A DNA stretch of 64,000 bases from Levilactobacillus suantsaii (GCF_004115745.1 NZ_QXIL01000009.1:19214-83213), one strand, 5' to 3'; shown: positions 1 through 10,075, counted from the stretch's first letter. Notes: generated by a model from the sequence alone, not told the origin. Numbers and translations: made by a program.

Positions 1-2961
1 GCTGATCAGGCCACGACCATCACCTTTTATTTCGAGCAAGGAAACCAACTCTATAAAATCACTCGGTCTCCGGAGCAATCGTTAGCCAAGAAAAGGGGGA
101 ACGGTACGACCAAAAAGAACGCGACCGCCACGTTGGCGACCATGACCACCGTTGGCGGGACGGAAACGGCCAGCATCGCGGCTAAACCCGCCGACGTGGG
201 CCCGGAAATCATGTCAATTTTAAATTTGAATGCCGATCAATTTAAAAAGATTATCCTGTTGCCGCAAAACGACTTCTCGGAATTTTTGAAGGCCAAGACA
301 ACGGACAAAGAGCGCATCTTAAAGAAAATCTTTGGGACCCAGTTGTACACGGACTTTACCGCCAAACTGAAGGAACGGTATGACGCGGCCAGCCAGACCG
401 GTCAACAGTTCACCAACCAATTAACGGCTCAACTCACAGCGGCAACGTGGACGCCCACCGAACAAGACCAGCTACAGCAAGCCGCGGCGCCGGAACAACC
501 TGCCCTGCTGAAAGCTTTCGTTACGCAACGGCAACAAACGTTAACCAAGGTAACGGCTAACGCGCAAACCAATCAACAAGCGCTCGACCACGCCACCGCG
601 GCTTACCAACAAGGTCGCGATATCGACCAGAAATTCAAACGTCTCGCAACGACTAAGGCGGACTATCAGCAAAAAATCACGGCACAAAAGCCACAAATTG
701 CTGCCCAAGAAGCGCAATTGTCCAAGTTACGCTGGGCCGCTACGCTCAGCGATACGGTTAGGGATTATCAGCAGGCCCAAGCCGACCAACAACACCTTAA
801 ACAGGCCCAAACGGCCGCCCAAACAGCTGCCGTCCAGGCCAACGACCGGGTCGAACAAGCCCAACAAACGCAAAAAAAGTTGACGGATCAAGCCGCCGAT
901 TTTGACCAGCAACAGCACCGGGTCGACCAATTGATCACCCTCATCCCCCAGGCCCAAAAAGTCGAAGATCTGACGACGCAGGTAGCTCAGCTCCAACCAA
1001 CGGTAACCCAAGCCCAAAAACAATATACTGACCAGAAGGCCCAAATTGATACTTTAGCCGCGACCATTACCCAACAACGAGCTGCTTTAGCGCCAGTAGA
1101 TGAGTTACGGACAACTAAAGATCACCTCACGCAGCAACGCTCCCAAGCCGTGGATACCCTGACCCCCCTGTTTAACCAGCAACAAACGACTCGCGCCACG
1201 GTCAAACGGCTTCAGGCGGATTATGACCAAGCTCAAACGGCTCAGCAAGACCGTCAAAATCAATTGACGGCCGCACAAACTGACTTTCAAACCCAAAAGG
1301 GTCGGCGACAAGACCTGATGATTGCCCAACTTCAACAGGAATTGGTCAACGGTGAACCTTGCGTGGTCTGTGGCTCTTTGGACCATTCGCATATGCAGCC
1401 CCACGTAGCGGCCAGTGAGACCGAGTTGAAAGCGGCCATGACAGCGGTCGATGCATCGCAAAACACCCTGGCGGCGGCGCAAAAGAGTGTTGCCAACGGT
1501 CAAGAGCAGATTCAAAAATTACAGACAGAACTGGCTACTGCGCAACAGGACCAAACAACGGCGACCACCCAACTAACCACACAGTACCAACAATTACGTC
1601 AGAACACGAGCTTAATCAGCTTACCCCAAACAGCTGAGCTGAAGACGATTAAAGCGGCGTTTGACCAGCAATTGCAAACGGCCACGACCGAGTTGAAACA
1701 AGCCGAAAAAGCTGCCCAAACCGTCCAAGCCTTGGAAACGCAACTGACCACCAAGCGTGACGACTTAAATGCAGCGCAAGTCACCTTAGCGCAACAGCAG
1801 GCAACCTTGAAAGGGAAACAAAGTGACCTGCAAGCCGCCCAGAAAGTCTTACCAAGTGATGCGGGATCCAGCGCACAATTGGCCCAAGAAAAAACGCAAT
1901 TGACGCAAGCAATCGCGACCTACACGGCAACTAGCCAAAAGGCGACGACTGAAACCCATCAAGCTCAGCTGGACCAATCGACGACTACGACCAAACTTGA
2001 AGACTTGAATCAACAATTGACGGCCAAGCAACACCAGGTCACGGCGTTAAATGATAGCCTCACCGCGGCGCTTAACGCCATGACGGCCCCCACCCAGGAC
2101 CTCGCTACGTTGCAGCAGTGGTTAGCAGACATCGCTGATGGGACCATGGATCACCTGCAGACCACCATTACCAGTTATCACCGTGACGCCCAGAACCTCA
2201 CGGCGACGATTGAGGCCCTGGAGTCTGAGTTGTCCGACCAAACGATCCCAGATCTAGCGGCGTTAAAAGCTACCCTGGCCACCCAACAAGCGCAACGTGA
2301 CGAGCTGATCCGAGAGCAAGCCAACGCCACGACCGCGGCCAAAACGGCACAAGCTAGCTACCAGCAAATCCAGCAGATTTTACGTGACCAAGGTGACTTC
2401 GCCAAACGATTTGCCGAGTTGACGGGATTATACAATATCGTCACGGGAAAAGATGGCAACGATCAGAAGTTGAAACTTGAAACCTACGTGGTTCAGAACT
2501 ACCTCCAACGGGTCTTGACCTACGCCAACGAGCACTTCATCAACCTACTGTCTAATAACCGTTACACGTTTGAACTCGCTGCCAAAGTCGCCGACCACCG
2601 GACCGACCACGGACTCGATATTTACGTCTTCGATAACGAAACGGGCCATTCCCGTTCAGCCGACACGCTGTCCGGTGGGGAGACCTTCATTGCGGCGCTG
2701 TCCATCGCGCTATCGCTCAGTGAAGTCGTGCAGTCCTCAGCCAACGGGGTTCAAATCGATGCCCTCTTCGTCGACGAAGGCTTTGGGTCTTTGGATGATG
2801 AGACTTTGGAAAAGGCCATGCAGGCACTTGAGACCATCGGTGAAAACCGGATGGTGGGCGTCATCAGCCATATCGAATCCATGAAACGCACGATTGGCCA
2901 ACAGGTCTTGATACAAAAATTAGGCGATGGCCGTAGCCAAGTCAAACTCATTAGTAAGTAG
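1..2961 (+). CDS. sbcC: Exonuclease subunit SbcC (5' end outside window)
   Basis: SbcC is the ATPase subunit of the SbcCD (Mre11-Rad50-like) nuclease that processes hairpins and blocked DNA ends. The frame is open from base 1, upstream of the first in-frame ATG at 133, and the first residues read like the N-terminal ATPase lobe (ITRSPEQ, then QIILLPQ-type motif IILLPQNDFSEFL), so the gene starts before the window. A long Gln/Ala-rich coiled coil follows, interrupted by a zinc hook CVVC at 1360-1371. The C-terminal lobe has the ABC signature LSGGETF, Walker B ALFVDEGFGSLD and the ISH switch histidine. The stop is TAG at 2959. sbcD would be expected just upstream, outside the window. Confidence 0.95.
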   Translation, partial: ADQATTITFYFEQGNQLYKITRSPEQSLAKKRGNGTTKKNATATLATMTTVGGTETASIAAKPADVGPEIMSILNLNADQFKKIILLPQNDFSEFLKAKTTDKERILKKIFGTQLYTDFTAKLKERYDAASQTGQQFTNQLTAQLTAATWTPTEQDQLQQAAAPEQPALLKAFVTQRQQTLTKVTANAQTNQQALDHATAAYQQGRDIDQKFKRLATTKADYQQKITAQKPQIAAQEAQLSKLRWAATLSDTVRDYQQAQADQQHLKQAQTAAQTAAVQANDRVEQAQQTQKKLTDQAADFDQQQHRVDQLITLIPQAQKVEDLTTQVAQLQPTVTQAQKQYTDQKAQIDTLAATITQQRAALAPVDELRTTKDHLTQQRSQAVDTLTPLFNQQQTTRATVKRLQADYDQAQTAQQDRQNQLTAAQTDFQTQKGRRQDLMIAQLQQELVNGEPCVVCGSLDHSHMQPHVAASETELKAAMTAVDASQNTLAAAQKSVANGQEQIQKLQTELATAQQDQTTATTQLTTQYQQLRQNTSLISLPQTAELKTIKAAFDQQLQTATTELKQAEKAAQTVQALETQLTTKRDDLNAAQVTLAQQQATLKGKQSDLQAAQKVLPSDAGSSAQLAQEKTQLTQAIATYTATSQKATTETHQAQLDQSTTTTKLEDLNQQLTAKQHQVTALNDSLTAALNAMTAPTQDLATLQQWLADIADGTMDHLQTTITSYHRDAQNLTATIEALESELSDQTIPDLAALKATLATQQAQRDELIREQANATTAAKTAQASYQQIQQILRDQGDFAKRFAELTGLYNIVTGKDGNDQKLKLETYVVQNYLQRVLTYANEHFINLLSNNRYTFELAAKVADHRTDHGLDIYVFDNETGHSRSADTLSGGETFIAALSIALSLSEVVQSSANGVQIDALFVDEGFGSLDDETLEKAMQALETIGENRMVGVISHIESMKRTIGQQVLIQKLGDGRSQVKLISK

Positions 2962-2994
2962 ATTACTTTCCCACAATAATAAAATTTGCACGAA

Positions 2995-3035
2995 AAAGCT
3001 CGCTTAACCATCATTGGCACGGTTAAGCGAGCTTT
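2995..3035. terminator. Bidirectional terminator between sbcC and hom
   Basis: A perfect 15-bp stem (AAAGCTCGCTTAACC / GGTTAAGCGAGCTTT) with an 11-nt loop lies between the convergent ends of sbcC and hom. A/T tracts sit on both flanks, so it can serve both genes. Confidence 0.85.
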
Positions 3036-3060
3036 GTTTCTAAAAGGGAGCAGTTTAAAT

Positions 3061-4314
3061 TTAGCTTTTAACGGCGACTGGCCAGGCCACAGTCCCCGCG
3101 ATGGGCACCAGTTGAATGGAATCACTGACCTGAAGTGCTTGACATTGTTCCGCTGTTAAGCGACTGGTCCGATACCCCCCGTCAGGTAGCGGTTGAATGG
3201 TGAACTGGCCGTCCGTTGCCCAGCGAAATAAAATATCGCCAGGGAGGTCGCTGAATAAGAGGTACTCCTGCGGTAAGGCGGCTAAATTGATGACCGGCAA
3301 AGGGTCGGTAGTTACACCAGTGATAGCGGTCCCCCGGGTCCCCTCGCGGAAGCGTTGGGCGGCCACTAAGACGTCATTCAACACGCTGTTGGCCGTGGCG
3401 GTACTGCCGGCACCCGGACCAGCGTAGAGGCTTTCGCCAATAGCTTGGCTTTGAATCGCCACCCCGTTTTGGACCCCATCGATGCGACTTAAGGCATGGG
3501 TCGAATCCAAAGCGACCGGCGCCACCCGACAGTAAAGGTGGTGCGCCTGACGTTGGGCCTGGGCAAGCAATTTGATGGTCCACCCCGACTTGGCTGCGGC
3601 TTGGCACTGGTCCGCCGTTAACGTTGTGATACCTCTTGGCGCAATTTGGGCTTGAGTCACCTGTTGGCCAAACGCTAAGCGGGTCAAAATCATCAGCTTA
3701 TACGTGGTGTCTAACCCGCCGACGTCATTCGTTGGGTCACTTTCCGCGTATCCGGCCGCCTGCGCCGCCGCTAATGCTCGGGGATAGGTCTGCCCCGTTT
3801 GGGTCATGGCACTAAGGATGTAGTTGGCCGTGCCATTCAAGATTCCCGTGACGGCTTGAATCGTGTCGGTCGCGTAGCTATCCGTCAAGGTCCTTAAGAT
3901 GGGGATGCCCCCGGCAACGCTGGCTTCGTAAAACAAATCACAGCGATTACGGTGTGCCAAATCGATGAGGTCTTGGCCGGCCGTCGCAATTAAGTCCTTG
4001 TTGGCGGTGATCACCGATTTACCGTGTTCGAGCGCGGTCGTAATGGCCTGCTTGGCCGTGGTTACCGTGCCCATGACTTCGATGACCAGCTGAATCTGTG
4101 GGTCACTCACAACATCAGTTAATACCGTGGTCAACCGGGTACCTGCCGGTAATTTGGCTTGGCGCGGGGCGTGTAAGTGATGCACCGCCACCGTGGTCAA
4201 TTCGAGGTGCAACCCATGAGTCTGTTCAATTTTGGCGGCCGCTTGGGTCAGCCGTTCGACGACCCCACTGCCGACGGTGCCAAACCCCAGCATGCCGATT
4301 TTAATGGTGGTCAT
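3061..4314 (-). CDS. hom: Homoserine dehydrogenase
   Basis: Converts aspartate semialdehyde to homoserine with NAD(P)H, the branch to methionine and threonine. The N-terminal Rossmann motif GFGTVGSGV, the ITANKDL motif, the GILNGTANYIL segment and AAGYAESDPTNDVGG catalytic-domain motif are all visible. About 417 aa, the usual length, with a short C-terminal ACT-like region. I chose the ATG at 4314 because AAAGGAGGG lies 8 nt upstream; the longer GTG frame would start before that SD. It is the last gene of the metA-metY-hom operon under the methionine T-box, so homoserine supply appears tied to methionine need. Confidence 0.93.
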   Translation of the reverse strand: MTTIKIGMLGFGTVGSGVVERLTQAAAKIEQTHGLHLELTTVAVHHLHAPRQAKLPAGTRLTTVLTDVVSDPQIQLVIEVMGTVTTAKQAITTALEHGKSVITANKDLIATAGQDLIDLAHRNRCDLFYEASVAGGIPILRTLTDSYATDTIQAVTGILNGTANYILSAMTQTGQTYPRALAAAQAAGYAESDPTNDVGGLDTTYKLMILTRLAFGQQVTQAQIAPRGITTLTADQCQAAAKSGWTIKLLAQAQRQAHHLYCRVAPVALDSTHALSRIDGVQNGVAIQSQAIGESLYAGPGAGSTATANSVLNDVLVAAQRFREGTRGTAITGVTTDPLPVINLAALPQEYLLFSDLPGDILFRWATDGQFTIQPLPDGGYRTSRLTAEQCQALQVSDSIQLVPIAGTVAWPVAVKS

Positions 4315-4339
4315 CGCGTTTTCCCTCCTTTGGGTCACG

Positions 4340-5626
4340 TTAAATTTGGTCCAGGGCTTGTTTCAAGTCAGCAATCAAATCATCGACGTTTTCGACCCCG
4401 ACAGAAATTCGAATCAAATCGGGAGTCACGCCCGCCGCTAACAGCTCCTGTTCACTGAGTTGGGCGTGAGTGGTTGAGGCCGGATGGATAATCAAGGACT
4501 TGGCATCCGCTACGTTGGCCAGAAGCGAGAACAAGTGAAGATGTTCAATCAAGTCCTTACCGGCTTTTTCGCCCCCTTTGAGGCCCAAGGTAAAGATGGA
4601 CCCGACGCCTTTCGGGAAGTATTTCGTCGCTAAAGCGTGGTATTTACTGTCGGGTAATTCGGGGTAGTTGATCCAAGCAACCTTAGGGTGGTCATTTAAG
4701 AAGGCCACGATTTTCCGAGTGTTAGCGACGTGGCGTTCGACCCGTAAAGACAACGATTCGAGTCCTTGTAGCAGCAGGAAGGAGTTGAATGGGCTGATGG
4801 TGGCACCGGTGTCACGTAACGTTTCGGCCCGAACCTTGGTGGTGAAGGCGCCCCCACCTAAGTCGGCGAAGACTAAGCCGTTGTACTGGGGGTCCGGATT
4901 CGTGAATTCGGGGTACTTGCCACTGGCCTTCCAGTCGAACTTGCTGCCTTCGACGATGATCCCGCCCATGGTCGTGCCGTGACCACCGATGAACTTCGTG
5001 GCCGAATGGACGACCACATCAGCCCCGTGGTCAAGCGGTTTAACCAAGTACGGTGTGCCAAAGGTGTTATCAACGATCAAGATAATGTGGTGTTTGTGGG
5101 CGATGGCGCCGATAGCCTCGAAGTCGACCAAGTTGATGTCGGGGTTACCGATGCTTTCCACGTATAGGGCCTTAGTGTGTTCATTGATTTGGTCTTCAAA
5201 GTTCTGCGGATTGTCAGAGTCCACAAAATGGGTGGTGATGCCCAATTTCTTCAACGTAACGTTGAAGAGGTCATACGTCCCGCCATAGAGGGTCTTAGCC
5301 GAAACGATTTCGTCACCCTGTTGGGCCACGTTCAGGATAGCGGCGGTGATGGCAGCCGCCCCGGTAGCTAAGGTCACACCCCCGGTCCCATGTTCGAGGG
5401 CTGCGACCCGCTTGTCAACGACGTCCGTGGTCGGGTTGGTCAACCGGGTGTAGATGTTGCCGGCATCGGTCAAGGCAAATCGACCGGCGGCTTGCTTGGC
5501 GTCCTTAAAGACGTACGAAGTCGTTTGGTAAATCGGGACTGCGCGGGCGCCGGTCTCATCGACCGTTTGGCCAGCGTGGACTTGTAACGTTTCAAAGTGG
5601 TAGTTTTCTGGGTTAGATTTTGTCAT
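4340..5626 (-). CDS. metY: O-acetylhomoserine sulfhydrylase (aminocarboxypropyltransferase)
   Basis: PLP enzyme of the Cys/Met metabolism family that makes homocysteine from O-acetylhomoserine and sulfide. At 428 aa it has the length of the MetY/Met17 type, longer than cystathionine enzymes at about 380 aa. The PLP lysine is in [18 protein letters not shown] and the [10 protein letters not shown] motif around the PLP-binding Asp are clear. It starts 3 nt after the metA stop (TAAATTATG), which indicates translational coupling, and is followed by hom. The match with an acetyl-type MetA upstream supports the acetylhomoserine route. Confidence 0.93.
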   Translation of the reverse strand: MTKSNPENYHFETLQVHAGQTVDETGARAVPIYQTTSYVFKDAKQAAGRFALTDAGNIYTRLTNPTTDVVDKRVAALEHGTGGVTLATGAAAITAAILNVAQQGDEIVSAKTLYGGTYDLFNVTLKKLGITTHFVDSDNPQNFEDQINEHTKALYVESIGNPDINLVDFEAIGAIAHKHHIILIVDNTFGTPYLVKPLDHGADVVVHSATKFIGGHGTTMGGIIVEGSKFDWKASGKYPEFTNPDPQYNGLVFADLGGGAFTTKVRAETLRDTGATISPFNSFLLLQGLESLSLRVERHVANTRKIVAFLNDHPKVAWINYPELPDSKYHALATKYFPKGVGSIFTLGLKGGEKAGKDLIEHLHLFSLLANVADAKSLIIHPASTTHAQLSEQELLAAGVTPDLIRISVGVENVDDLIADLKQALDQI

Positions 5627-5629
5627 AAT

Positions 5630-6499
5630 TTAAAGACTCGCTTTCGTTAAGTTTAGTGTGGTTAACCAATTTTGATACAATTGCCGACTGGCGTGGGCCC
5701 AGCTGTAATCGACCTGGTCTAAATCAGAATCGGCAAAGTAATGCTGCGGTAAGGTGACCGGTAGCCGCTTTTGTTTGTCGCGGAAGTATTCTTTAGCCAG
5801 TGTGTTGGCCGCGTATTCTGGGTGACCGGTCACGTAAACGGCATGTTGCGTCGCAGATGTCAGGACCAGAGGCCCGACTTCATCGTTTTGGGCCACGACG
5901 TTCAATCCATCCGGTAACGTTGCCGGCAAATCCAGGCCGGTATGCCGCGATTGGGGCATCTTCAATAAACCACTGGCACTTAGCCCCTTGATCAAGCGGG
6001 AGCGGTTGTCAGTTGTCGTGGCGGTGTACACCCCCGTAATCTTGTGGGGCAATAACCGTTTGGCCACATCGAACTGCGCGTAAAGCCCAGCCTGAGCCGC
6101 CCAACATTCAAACAACGTTTGAGTCACGTGTCGTTGGGCCCAGTCGATGATGGCCAAAAACTCATGCCAGTAGTCTACCTGTTCAAACGGGAGTTGCTCG
6201 ACCGGTGCTCCGGTAACGATCAAGCCGTCGAAGTGCTGATCAACGACCTGGTCGATGGACACATAAGCCTCGGCTACGGCTCGTTGCGAGTAAGTCTTAA
6301 AGTGGTGGCGCTTCGGGTACATGAAGGTCACCGCGACGTCATCGTCGACGGCTGAGAAGCGTTTCAGAAATTGCCGTTCCGTCTCCGCCTTCGTGGGCAT
6401 CAGGTTTAAAATCAAAATTTGTAAGGGGTCACTGCGCAGAGAATCGTCGACCCACTGGTGTTGGGCCTTTAACAGGCCGTTCGTTGCCACAACTGTCAT
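5630..6499 (-). CDS. metA: Homoserine O-acetyltransferase (MetA type)
   Basis: Acylates homoserine, the first committed step of methionine synthesis. The catalytic Cys lies in LFECWAAQAGL and the family motif LNLMPTKAETERQFL is present. The acyl-specificity segment reads TGAPVE, with Glu where E. coli succinyltransferase has Gly (TGAPLG). In characterised Firmicutes MetA this Glu goes with acetyl-CoA use, so I call it acetyltransferase. I chose the ATG at 6499 (289 aa), preceded by GGAAAGGAAG; the longer frame to 6562 would run through the T-box terminator. First gene of the T-box operon. Confidence 0.9.
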   Translation of the reverse strand: MTVVATNGLLKAQHQWVDDSLRSDPLQILILNLMPTKAETERQFLKRFSAVDDDVAVTFMYPKRHHFKTYSQRAVAEAYVSIDQVVDQHFDGLIVTGAPVEQLPFEQVDYWHEFLAIIDWAQRHVTQTLFECWAAQAGLYAQFDVAKRLLPHKITGVYTATTTDNRSRLIKGLSASGLLKMPQSRHTGLDLPATLPDGLNVVAQNDEVGPLVLTSATQHAVYVTGHPEYAANTLAKEYFRDKQKRLPVTLPQHYFADSDLDQVDYSWAHASRQLYQNWLTTLNLTKASL

Positions 6500-6523
6500 C
6501 TGATAACTTCCTTTCCGTCGAAA

Positions 6524-6823
6524 ATAAAAAAGCCTTCGTTCGCCAGTTCCTAATTTAATCATTAGAAACTAACGGATGAAGGCTTTCGCGTTACCACCGT
6601 ATTTCGTTACTACCTCGCGATAGCAACCTCGACAAGTACCCCCAGCTGGGGAGACTCCGCGAGATATCGGTCGCACCCGCACCCGTAGCCGTTAGACCCG
6701 GGTCATGACTCCAAGCTCATCTTCGTGGTATCACCGATTGCTTCTCTCACCAGGTCCAAGCTCTCTTTAAAATCGGGGATGTCACTACTCTTCTCTTCAA
6801 CGTCTTTAATCACTTTTTAATTT
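6524..6823 (-). ncRNA. T-box leader, methionine type
   Basis: Read on the minus strand, the T-box core GGTGGTAACGCG lies at 6587-6598. It is followed by a terminator whose stem pairs AAAGCCTTC (6578-6586) with GAAGGCTTT (6529-6537) and runs into a T tract, just before metA. Upstream is a stem I-like region with AGAGAGC and GAGAGAAGC elements. A candidate specifier ATG (complement of 6718-6720, context GAAG-ATG-AGC) fits methionine. Uncharged tRNA-Met would stabilise the antiterminator and allow transcription of metA-metY-hom. The T-box is certain; the exact specifier is inferred. Confidence 0.9.
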
Positions 6824-6829
6824 AGAACT

Positions 6830-6858
6830 AATCTAACACCGGAATTTGCCACCGTCAA
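6830..6858 (-). promoter_or_regulatory. Promoter of the met operon T-box leader
   Basis: On the minus strand: -35 TTGACG (6853-6858), 17-bp spacer, -10 TAGATT (6830-6835). Transcription would start near 6823, at the 5' edge of the T-box. Confidence 0.75.
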
Positions 6859-6941
6859 CCCATTTATCAAAAAAATTATAGTGACGGGACTTCGTCAACG
6901 AAGCGCAATCATTGTGGGGCTTGCGTTGTTCCACGATTCTG

Positions 6942-7811
6942 TTACGGCCATAAAAATTTCAGAAGTAATTGGTCGACTTGCTGGTTGTCGTGTAACCGAC
7001 TATGTTGGGCATTGGCCCCCATGATTTTGCGGACCTGATATGATTTGGCCCGCTTTTGAACTAATAACCGCAACGAGCGTGACGAGGCGTTGCTGACTCG
7101 TCCGTCTGAACGGGTCTTGTCGTTTAATTCCCCATAAATATTGAGTACGGCGACTTGCCGCGGAAAATAGGCGCGCCGAGCCGCTAACCGCCGGTAATCA
7201 TTAGGTGGTGTCTGAAGTCGTCTGGATTGGTCTCGCGTTTGTTGCTGGCTAGTATCGTTACCTCCGAGAACACCATTAAAGTTACCGGCAATGGCGACCC
7301 ATTTTTGGGGCCGGGGCATTTGGCGGTCAGTGTTTCGTTTTAATAAGTAGGTCAGTAGGGTGATATTCCCCATGGAATGCCCCACCAGGTTGAATTTTTG
7401 AATATGGTAAGTCCGGGCCAGACCGGTAATGACCTTTTGCGCCCAATTAGCCGTGACTTGATAATCCGTATTGCGGTTATCCTTGAACTCGACCGCGACT
7501 AACGGGTGGTAATCGCCTCGTTTGAAATGTCCCTGCCAGATGACCCGACCGGTCTTAGTCACGGTGGCGTGCACGACTGTTCGGGTCACGCCAGCGGCTG
7601 TTGCCGCATGGATCATCTGCATCTCAGCGCTAGCGTGGCTCCCGTAGCCATGAAAAAATAAGGTTGGGATATACCGGGCGCCGGTTTTAGCGGTGATGCT
7701 AGTCGATGTGGCAGGTTTCGCCGGTTGCGAAAATTGACCACATCCCCCTAACAGTATCACTAACCCCAATAGCCCCAGTAAGCAATCAGTGATATGTCGA
7801 TGTCGTCTCAT
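6942..7811 (-). CDS. Alpha/beta hydrolase lipoprotein (DUF915-like)
   Basis: Predicted membrane-anchored serine hydrolase of unknown substrate, 289 aa. A signal peptide ends in a lipobox LLGGC, giving lipid-modified Cys at about residue 24. The oxyanion segment LFFHGYGS, the nucleophile elbow GHSMGN, an Asp-containing loop (NDKTRSDG) and a late His (QHSRLHDN) make up a plausible Ser-Asp-His triad. This arrangement is typical of the DUF915 group of LAB secreted hydrolases. The start ATG has AGGGGGA upstream, and a TATACT-like -10 lies at 7839-7844. It stands alone. Confidence 0.82.
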   Translation of the reverse strand: MRRHRHITDCLLGLLGLVILLGGCGQFSQPAKPATSTSITAKTGARYIPTLFFHGYGSHASAEMQMIHAATAAGVTRTVVHATVTKTGRVIWQGHFKRGDYHPLVAVEFKDNRNTDYQVTANWAQKVITGLARTYHIQKFNLVGHSMGNITLLTYLLKRNTDRQMPRPQKWVAIAGNFNGVLGGNDTSQQQTRDQSRRLQTPPNDYRRLAARRAYFPRQVAVLNIYGELNDKTRSDGRVSNASSRSLRLLVQKRAKSYQVRKIMGANAQHSRLHDNQQVDQLLLKFLWP

Positions 7812-8112
7812 ATTGGATGTCCCCCTATCTCCGCGCCTAGTATACGACTAGCCGAAAAAATCATGGGTAACAATGACTTTGATTGCTCAGTTACTTAGCG
7901 AGCTGAGACCTTATGGCTCTTACCTAGCCCAATAATTATCAAGTAGCCAATTAATCGATAGATACAAATAATTCACCTTGCGTTTTTATTAAAGGCCCAA
8001 AGAAACCGTAAAGACCAGGGCTTTCCCCTAGGCGGATCCCCAGTGATGCGGTATGCTAATCCCAGATTAAGTTACCCGCTGATCTCAACGTATACACATT
8101 GGAGGTGGTTCA
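7812..8112. other. Intergenic region between divergent hydrolase and vanZ genes
   Basis: About 300 bp holding the divergent upstream regions. I see a minus-strand TATACT (7839-7844) suited to the hydrolase gene and a plus-strand TATGCT near 8052 suited to the vanZ-like gene, neither with a good -35. No gene is visible. Confidence 0.4.
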
Positions 8113-8634
8113 ATGCGCTGGGAACCGTTACTCATTATTTTACTCATAGCCGGTTTGAGTGGCTTGTTCGTGTTGACCACAACCGTTAACCGGTCGCATC
8201 GTTGGTTGGCCTTAGTGAGTCTAAGCTACTTGACGGGGTTAGCCGCTATCGTCTTTACGCCGTTATCCTTTACGGGGACGGCCGTTTACATCATGCCACC
8301 GGGTCTAGGACGCGTGAACCTCACCGCTCTAGACATCATGAATCTAGGATTTGCTGAAAACATCTTGTTGACCCTTCCGCTAGGCGTGTTAGTTAAACGG
8401 CTCTGGGCCCAGTTGCCATTGCTTGGCGTGGCCTTGTTTGGCTTTGTTGCCAGTGGCAGCATCGAAGTTGGTCAATATCTCTTGTCGCACCACTGGCTCA
8501 TCAACCGTAGTAGCGACATCAACGACGTGGTCGCCAATACCCTGGGGGTAATCCTAGGCGGCTTGATTGGCGCTAGTTACCTCGCTATCAAGCGGCATAC
8601 CCGCCGAAAATTACGCCTGGCACAGGCCAGTTAA
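8113..8634 (+). CDS. VanZ-like membrane protein
   Basis: A 173-aa integral membrane protein with about four hydrophobic segments. The VanZ-family features are FTPLSF after the second segment, the NILLTLPLGVL motif, GSIEVGQYLL and the SSDINDVVANTLGVILGG signature. VanZ proteins are linked to low-level teicoplanin resistance in enterococci, but most LAB copies have no known role. GGAGGTGG lies just upstream of the ATG. Monocistronic, closed by a strong terminator. Confidence 0.85.
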   Translation: MRWEPLLIILLIAGLSGLFVLTTTVNRSHRWLALVSLSYLTGLAAIVFTPLSFTGTAVYIMPPGLGRVNLTALDIMNLGFAENILLTLPLGVLVKRLWAQLPLLGVALFGFVASGSIEVGQYLLSHHWLINRSSDINDVVANTLGVILGGLIGASYLAIKRHTRRKLRLAQAS

Positions 8635-8651
8635 GTTTTTGATTGACGCCT

Positions 8652-8704
8652 AAAAAGCCCCCGGTCCAGTTCCTTGGCTACGGAAACTGGACCGGGGGCT
8701 TTTT
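8652..8704 (+). terminator. Terminator of the vanZ-like gene
   Basis: A 22-bp GC-rich stem (AAAAAGCCCCCGGTCCAGTTCC with its complement), 8-nt loop, and a T run. Confidence 0.9.
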
Positions 8705-8739
8705 GTGGCACACCAAAGTTCCTAAAAGTAATCGCTTAC

Positions 8740-8768
8740 TTGTTTCTGAAAATTGTCTGCTTTACAAT
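8740..8768 (+). promoter_or_regulatory. Promoter of the flavin oxidoreductase gene
   Basis: -35 TTGTTT (8740-8745), 17-bp spacer, -10 TACAAT (8763-8768); the start codon follows 37 bp downstream. Confidence 0.65.
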
Positions 8769-8805
8769 AGTAAGTGAAATAGTAAACAAAAAGGAGTTGC
8801 TCACG

Positions 8806-10071
8806 ATGCCTAATTTAACTGATTCATTGACTTTCCGCCACGGCGCGACGGTGACCAATCGCTTTGTCCAAGCCCCTATGTTGACCAACAGTGGTGAAGA
8901 TGGCTACGTTACTGACGACACGTTGAATTACTATCAAGCTCGTTCCAAAACTGGCGGGATGATCATTTCCGAGTACATGTACGTCACTGAAAACGGGGGG
9001 CCGGCCATGACTTGGAAACGCGGTCGCGAACAATTAGCCGCCTACGATGATAAGTTCATGCCGCAATTAAAGAAATTGGCCCAAACCATGAAGCATTCCG
9101 GCAATAAAGCTATTATGCAGATTGCCCATACCGGTCGGGAAGCTAACTTCCGGGCGATGCAGGGCAAACAAGTTTACGCGCCGAGTGGCCTTGAAGACGG
9201 CGTTAAGTTCCCCTTCCTCGCTTACAAGGTCCATTCCTTATCTGACGACCAGATTCAAGCAATCATCGCTGATTTTGGTAAGGCCGCTCAACGCGCCATT
9301 GACGCGGGCTTTGATGGCGTCGAAATTCACGGCGCCAACCACTATCTCCTGCAGCAATTTGTATCCGCTTACTCTAACCGGCGAACAGACCACTGGGGCG
9401 GTTCCGTTGAAAAACGCATGAACTTTCCGTTGGCGGTGGTCAAGTCGGTGATGGATGTCGTGAAGAAGTCGGCGCCGAAGGACTTTATCGTTGGGTATCG
9501 AATTTCTCCAGAAGAGATTCACGGCGAGAATGTCGGCTACACTTGGCACGAAGCAACACAACTCATCAATCAAATCACCACGCAGTTCGACCTCGATTAT
9601 ATTCACCTTTCCATGTTGAACTACGCGGCTAAGCCGGGGGATGCCCTCCTCATGGATACCGAAAAAGCGGCGAGCAAGTTTAAAGATTCCGACAAACCAT
9701 TTGCGACGCTCTTCAAGCCCTATTTAAATGGCGCTAAGGAAATCGTAGCTGGTAGTGTGACGTCTAAAGAAAAAGCCGAAGCCGCCCTCGCCTTAAGTGA
9801 CCTGGTCGCGGTCGGTCGGGAGAACCTGATTGACCCGTTGTTTGCCGATAAGATTTTAACTGGCCATGCAGATCAAGTTGTGGACACTTTATCTGTTGAT
9901 CAAGTCAAAAAGAGCCACTTAACGCCAGGGTTAATCGCCAACTTTTCGGCCTCTCAACCGGCGATGCCATTGGCCGGTGCCGATCAGATTCAATCACTAC
10001 ACCACGGTTTTGGTGGTTGGAGTGAAATGAAGTATCCTCAAAATAACGAAACTAACTCGACAGAAGACTAG
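8806..10071 (+). CDS. NADH-dependent flavin oxidoreductase (old yellow enzyme family)
   Basis: FMN enzyme with a TIM barrel, 421 aa, reducing activated C=C bonds. Visible motifs are NRFVQAPMLTN at the start, QIAHTGREA, GFDGVEIHGANHYLLQQF, the NRRTDHWGGSVEKRM signature and GRENLIDPLFADKIL at the end. It resembles the LAB OYE-like/YqiG group rather than dienoyl-CoA reductases, lacking their C-terminal FeS and FAD domains. I chose the ATG at 8806 with AAGGAGTTGC upstream and its own promoter; the frame extends to 8674 but that runs into the previous terminator. The C-terminal tail is polar. Confidence 0.9.
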   Translation: MPNLTDSLTFRHGATVTNRFVQAPMLTNSGEDGYVTDDTLNYYQARSKTGGMIISEYMYVTENGGPAMTWKRGREQLAAYDDKFMPQLKKLAQTMKHSGNKAIMQIAHTGREANFRAMQGKQVYAPSGLEDGVKFPFLAYKVHSLSDDQIQAIIADFGKAAQRAIDAGFDGVEIHGANHYLLQQFVSAYSNRRTDHWGGSVEKRMNFPLAVVKSVMDVVKKSAPKDFIVGYRISPEEIHGENVGYTWHEATQLINQITTQFDLDYIHLSMLNYAAKPGDALLMDTEKAASKFKDSDKPFATLFKPYLNGAKEIVAGSVTSKEKAEAALALSDLVAVGRENLIDPLFADKILTGHADQVVDTLSVDQVKKSHLTPGLIANFSASQPAMPLAGADQIQSLHHGFGGWSEMKYPQNNETNSTED

Positions 10072-10075
10072 TATC

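Noticed and set aside
6587..6760. Possible tRNA in the GC-rich folded region before metA
   Set aside because: The T-box core, terminator and promoter explain the structure; there is no tRNA cloverleaf or CCA-adjacent acceptor stem.
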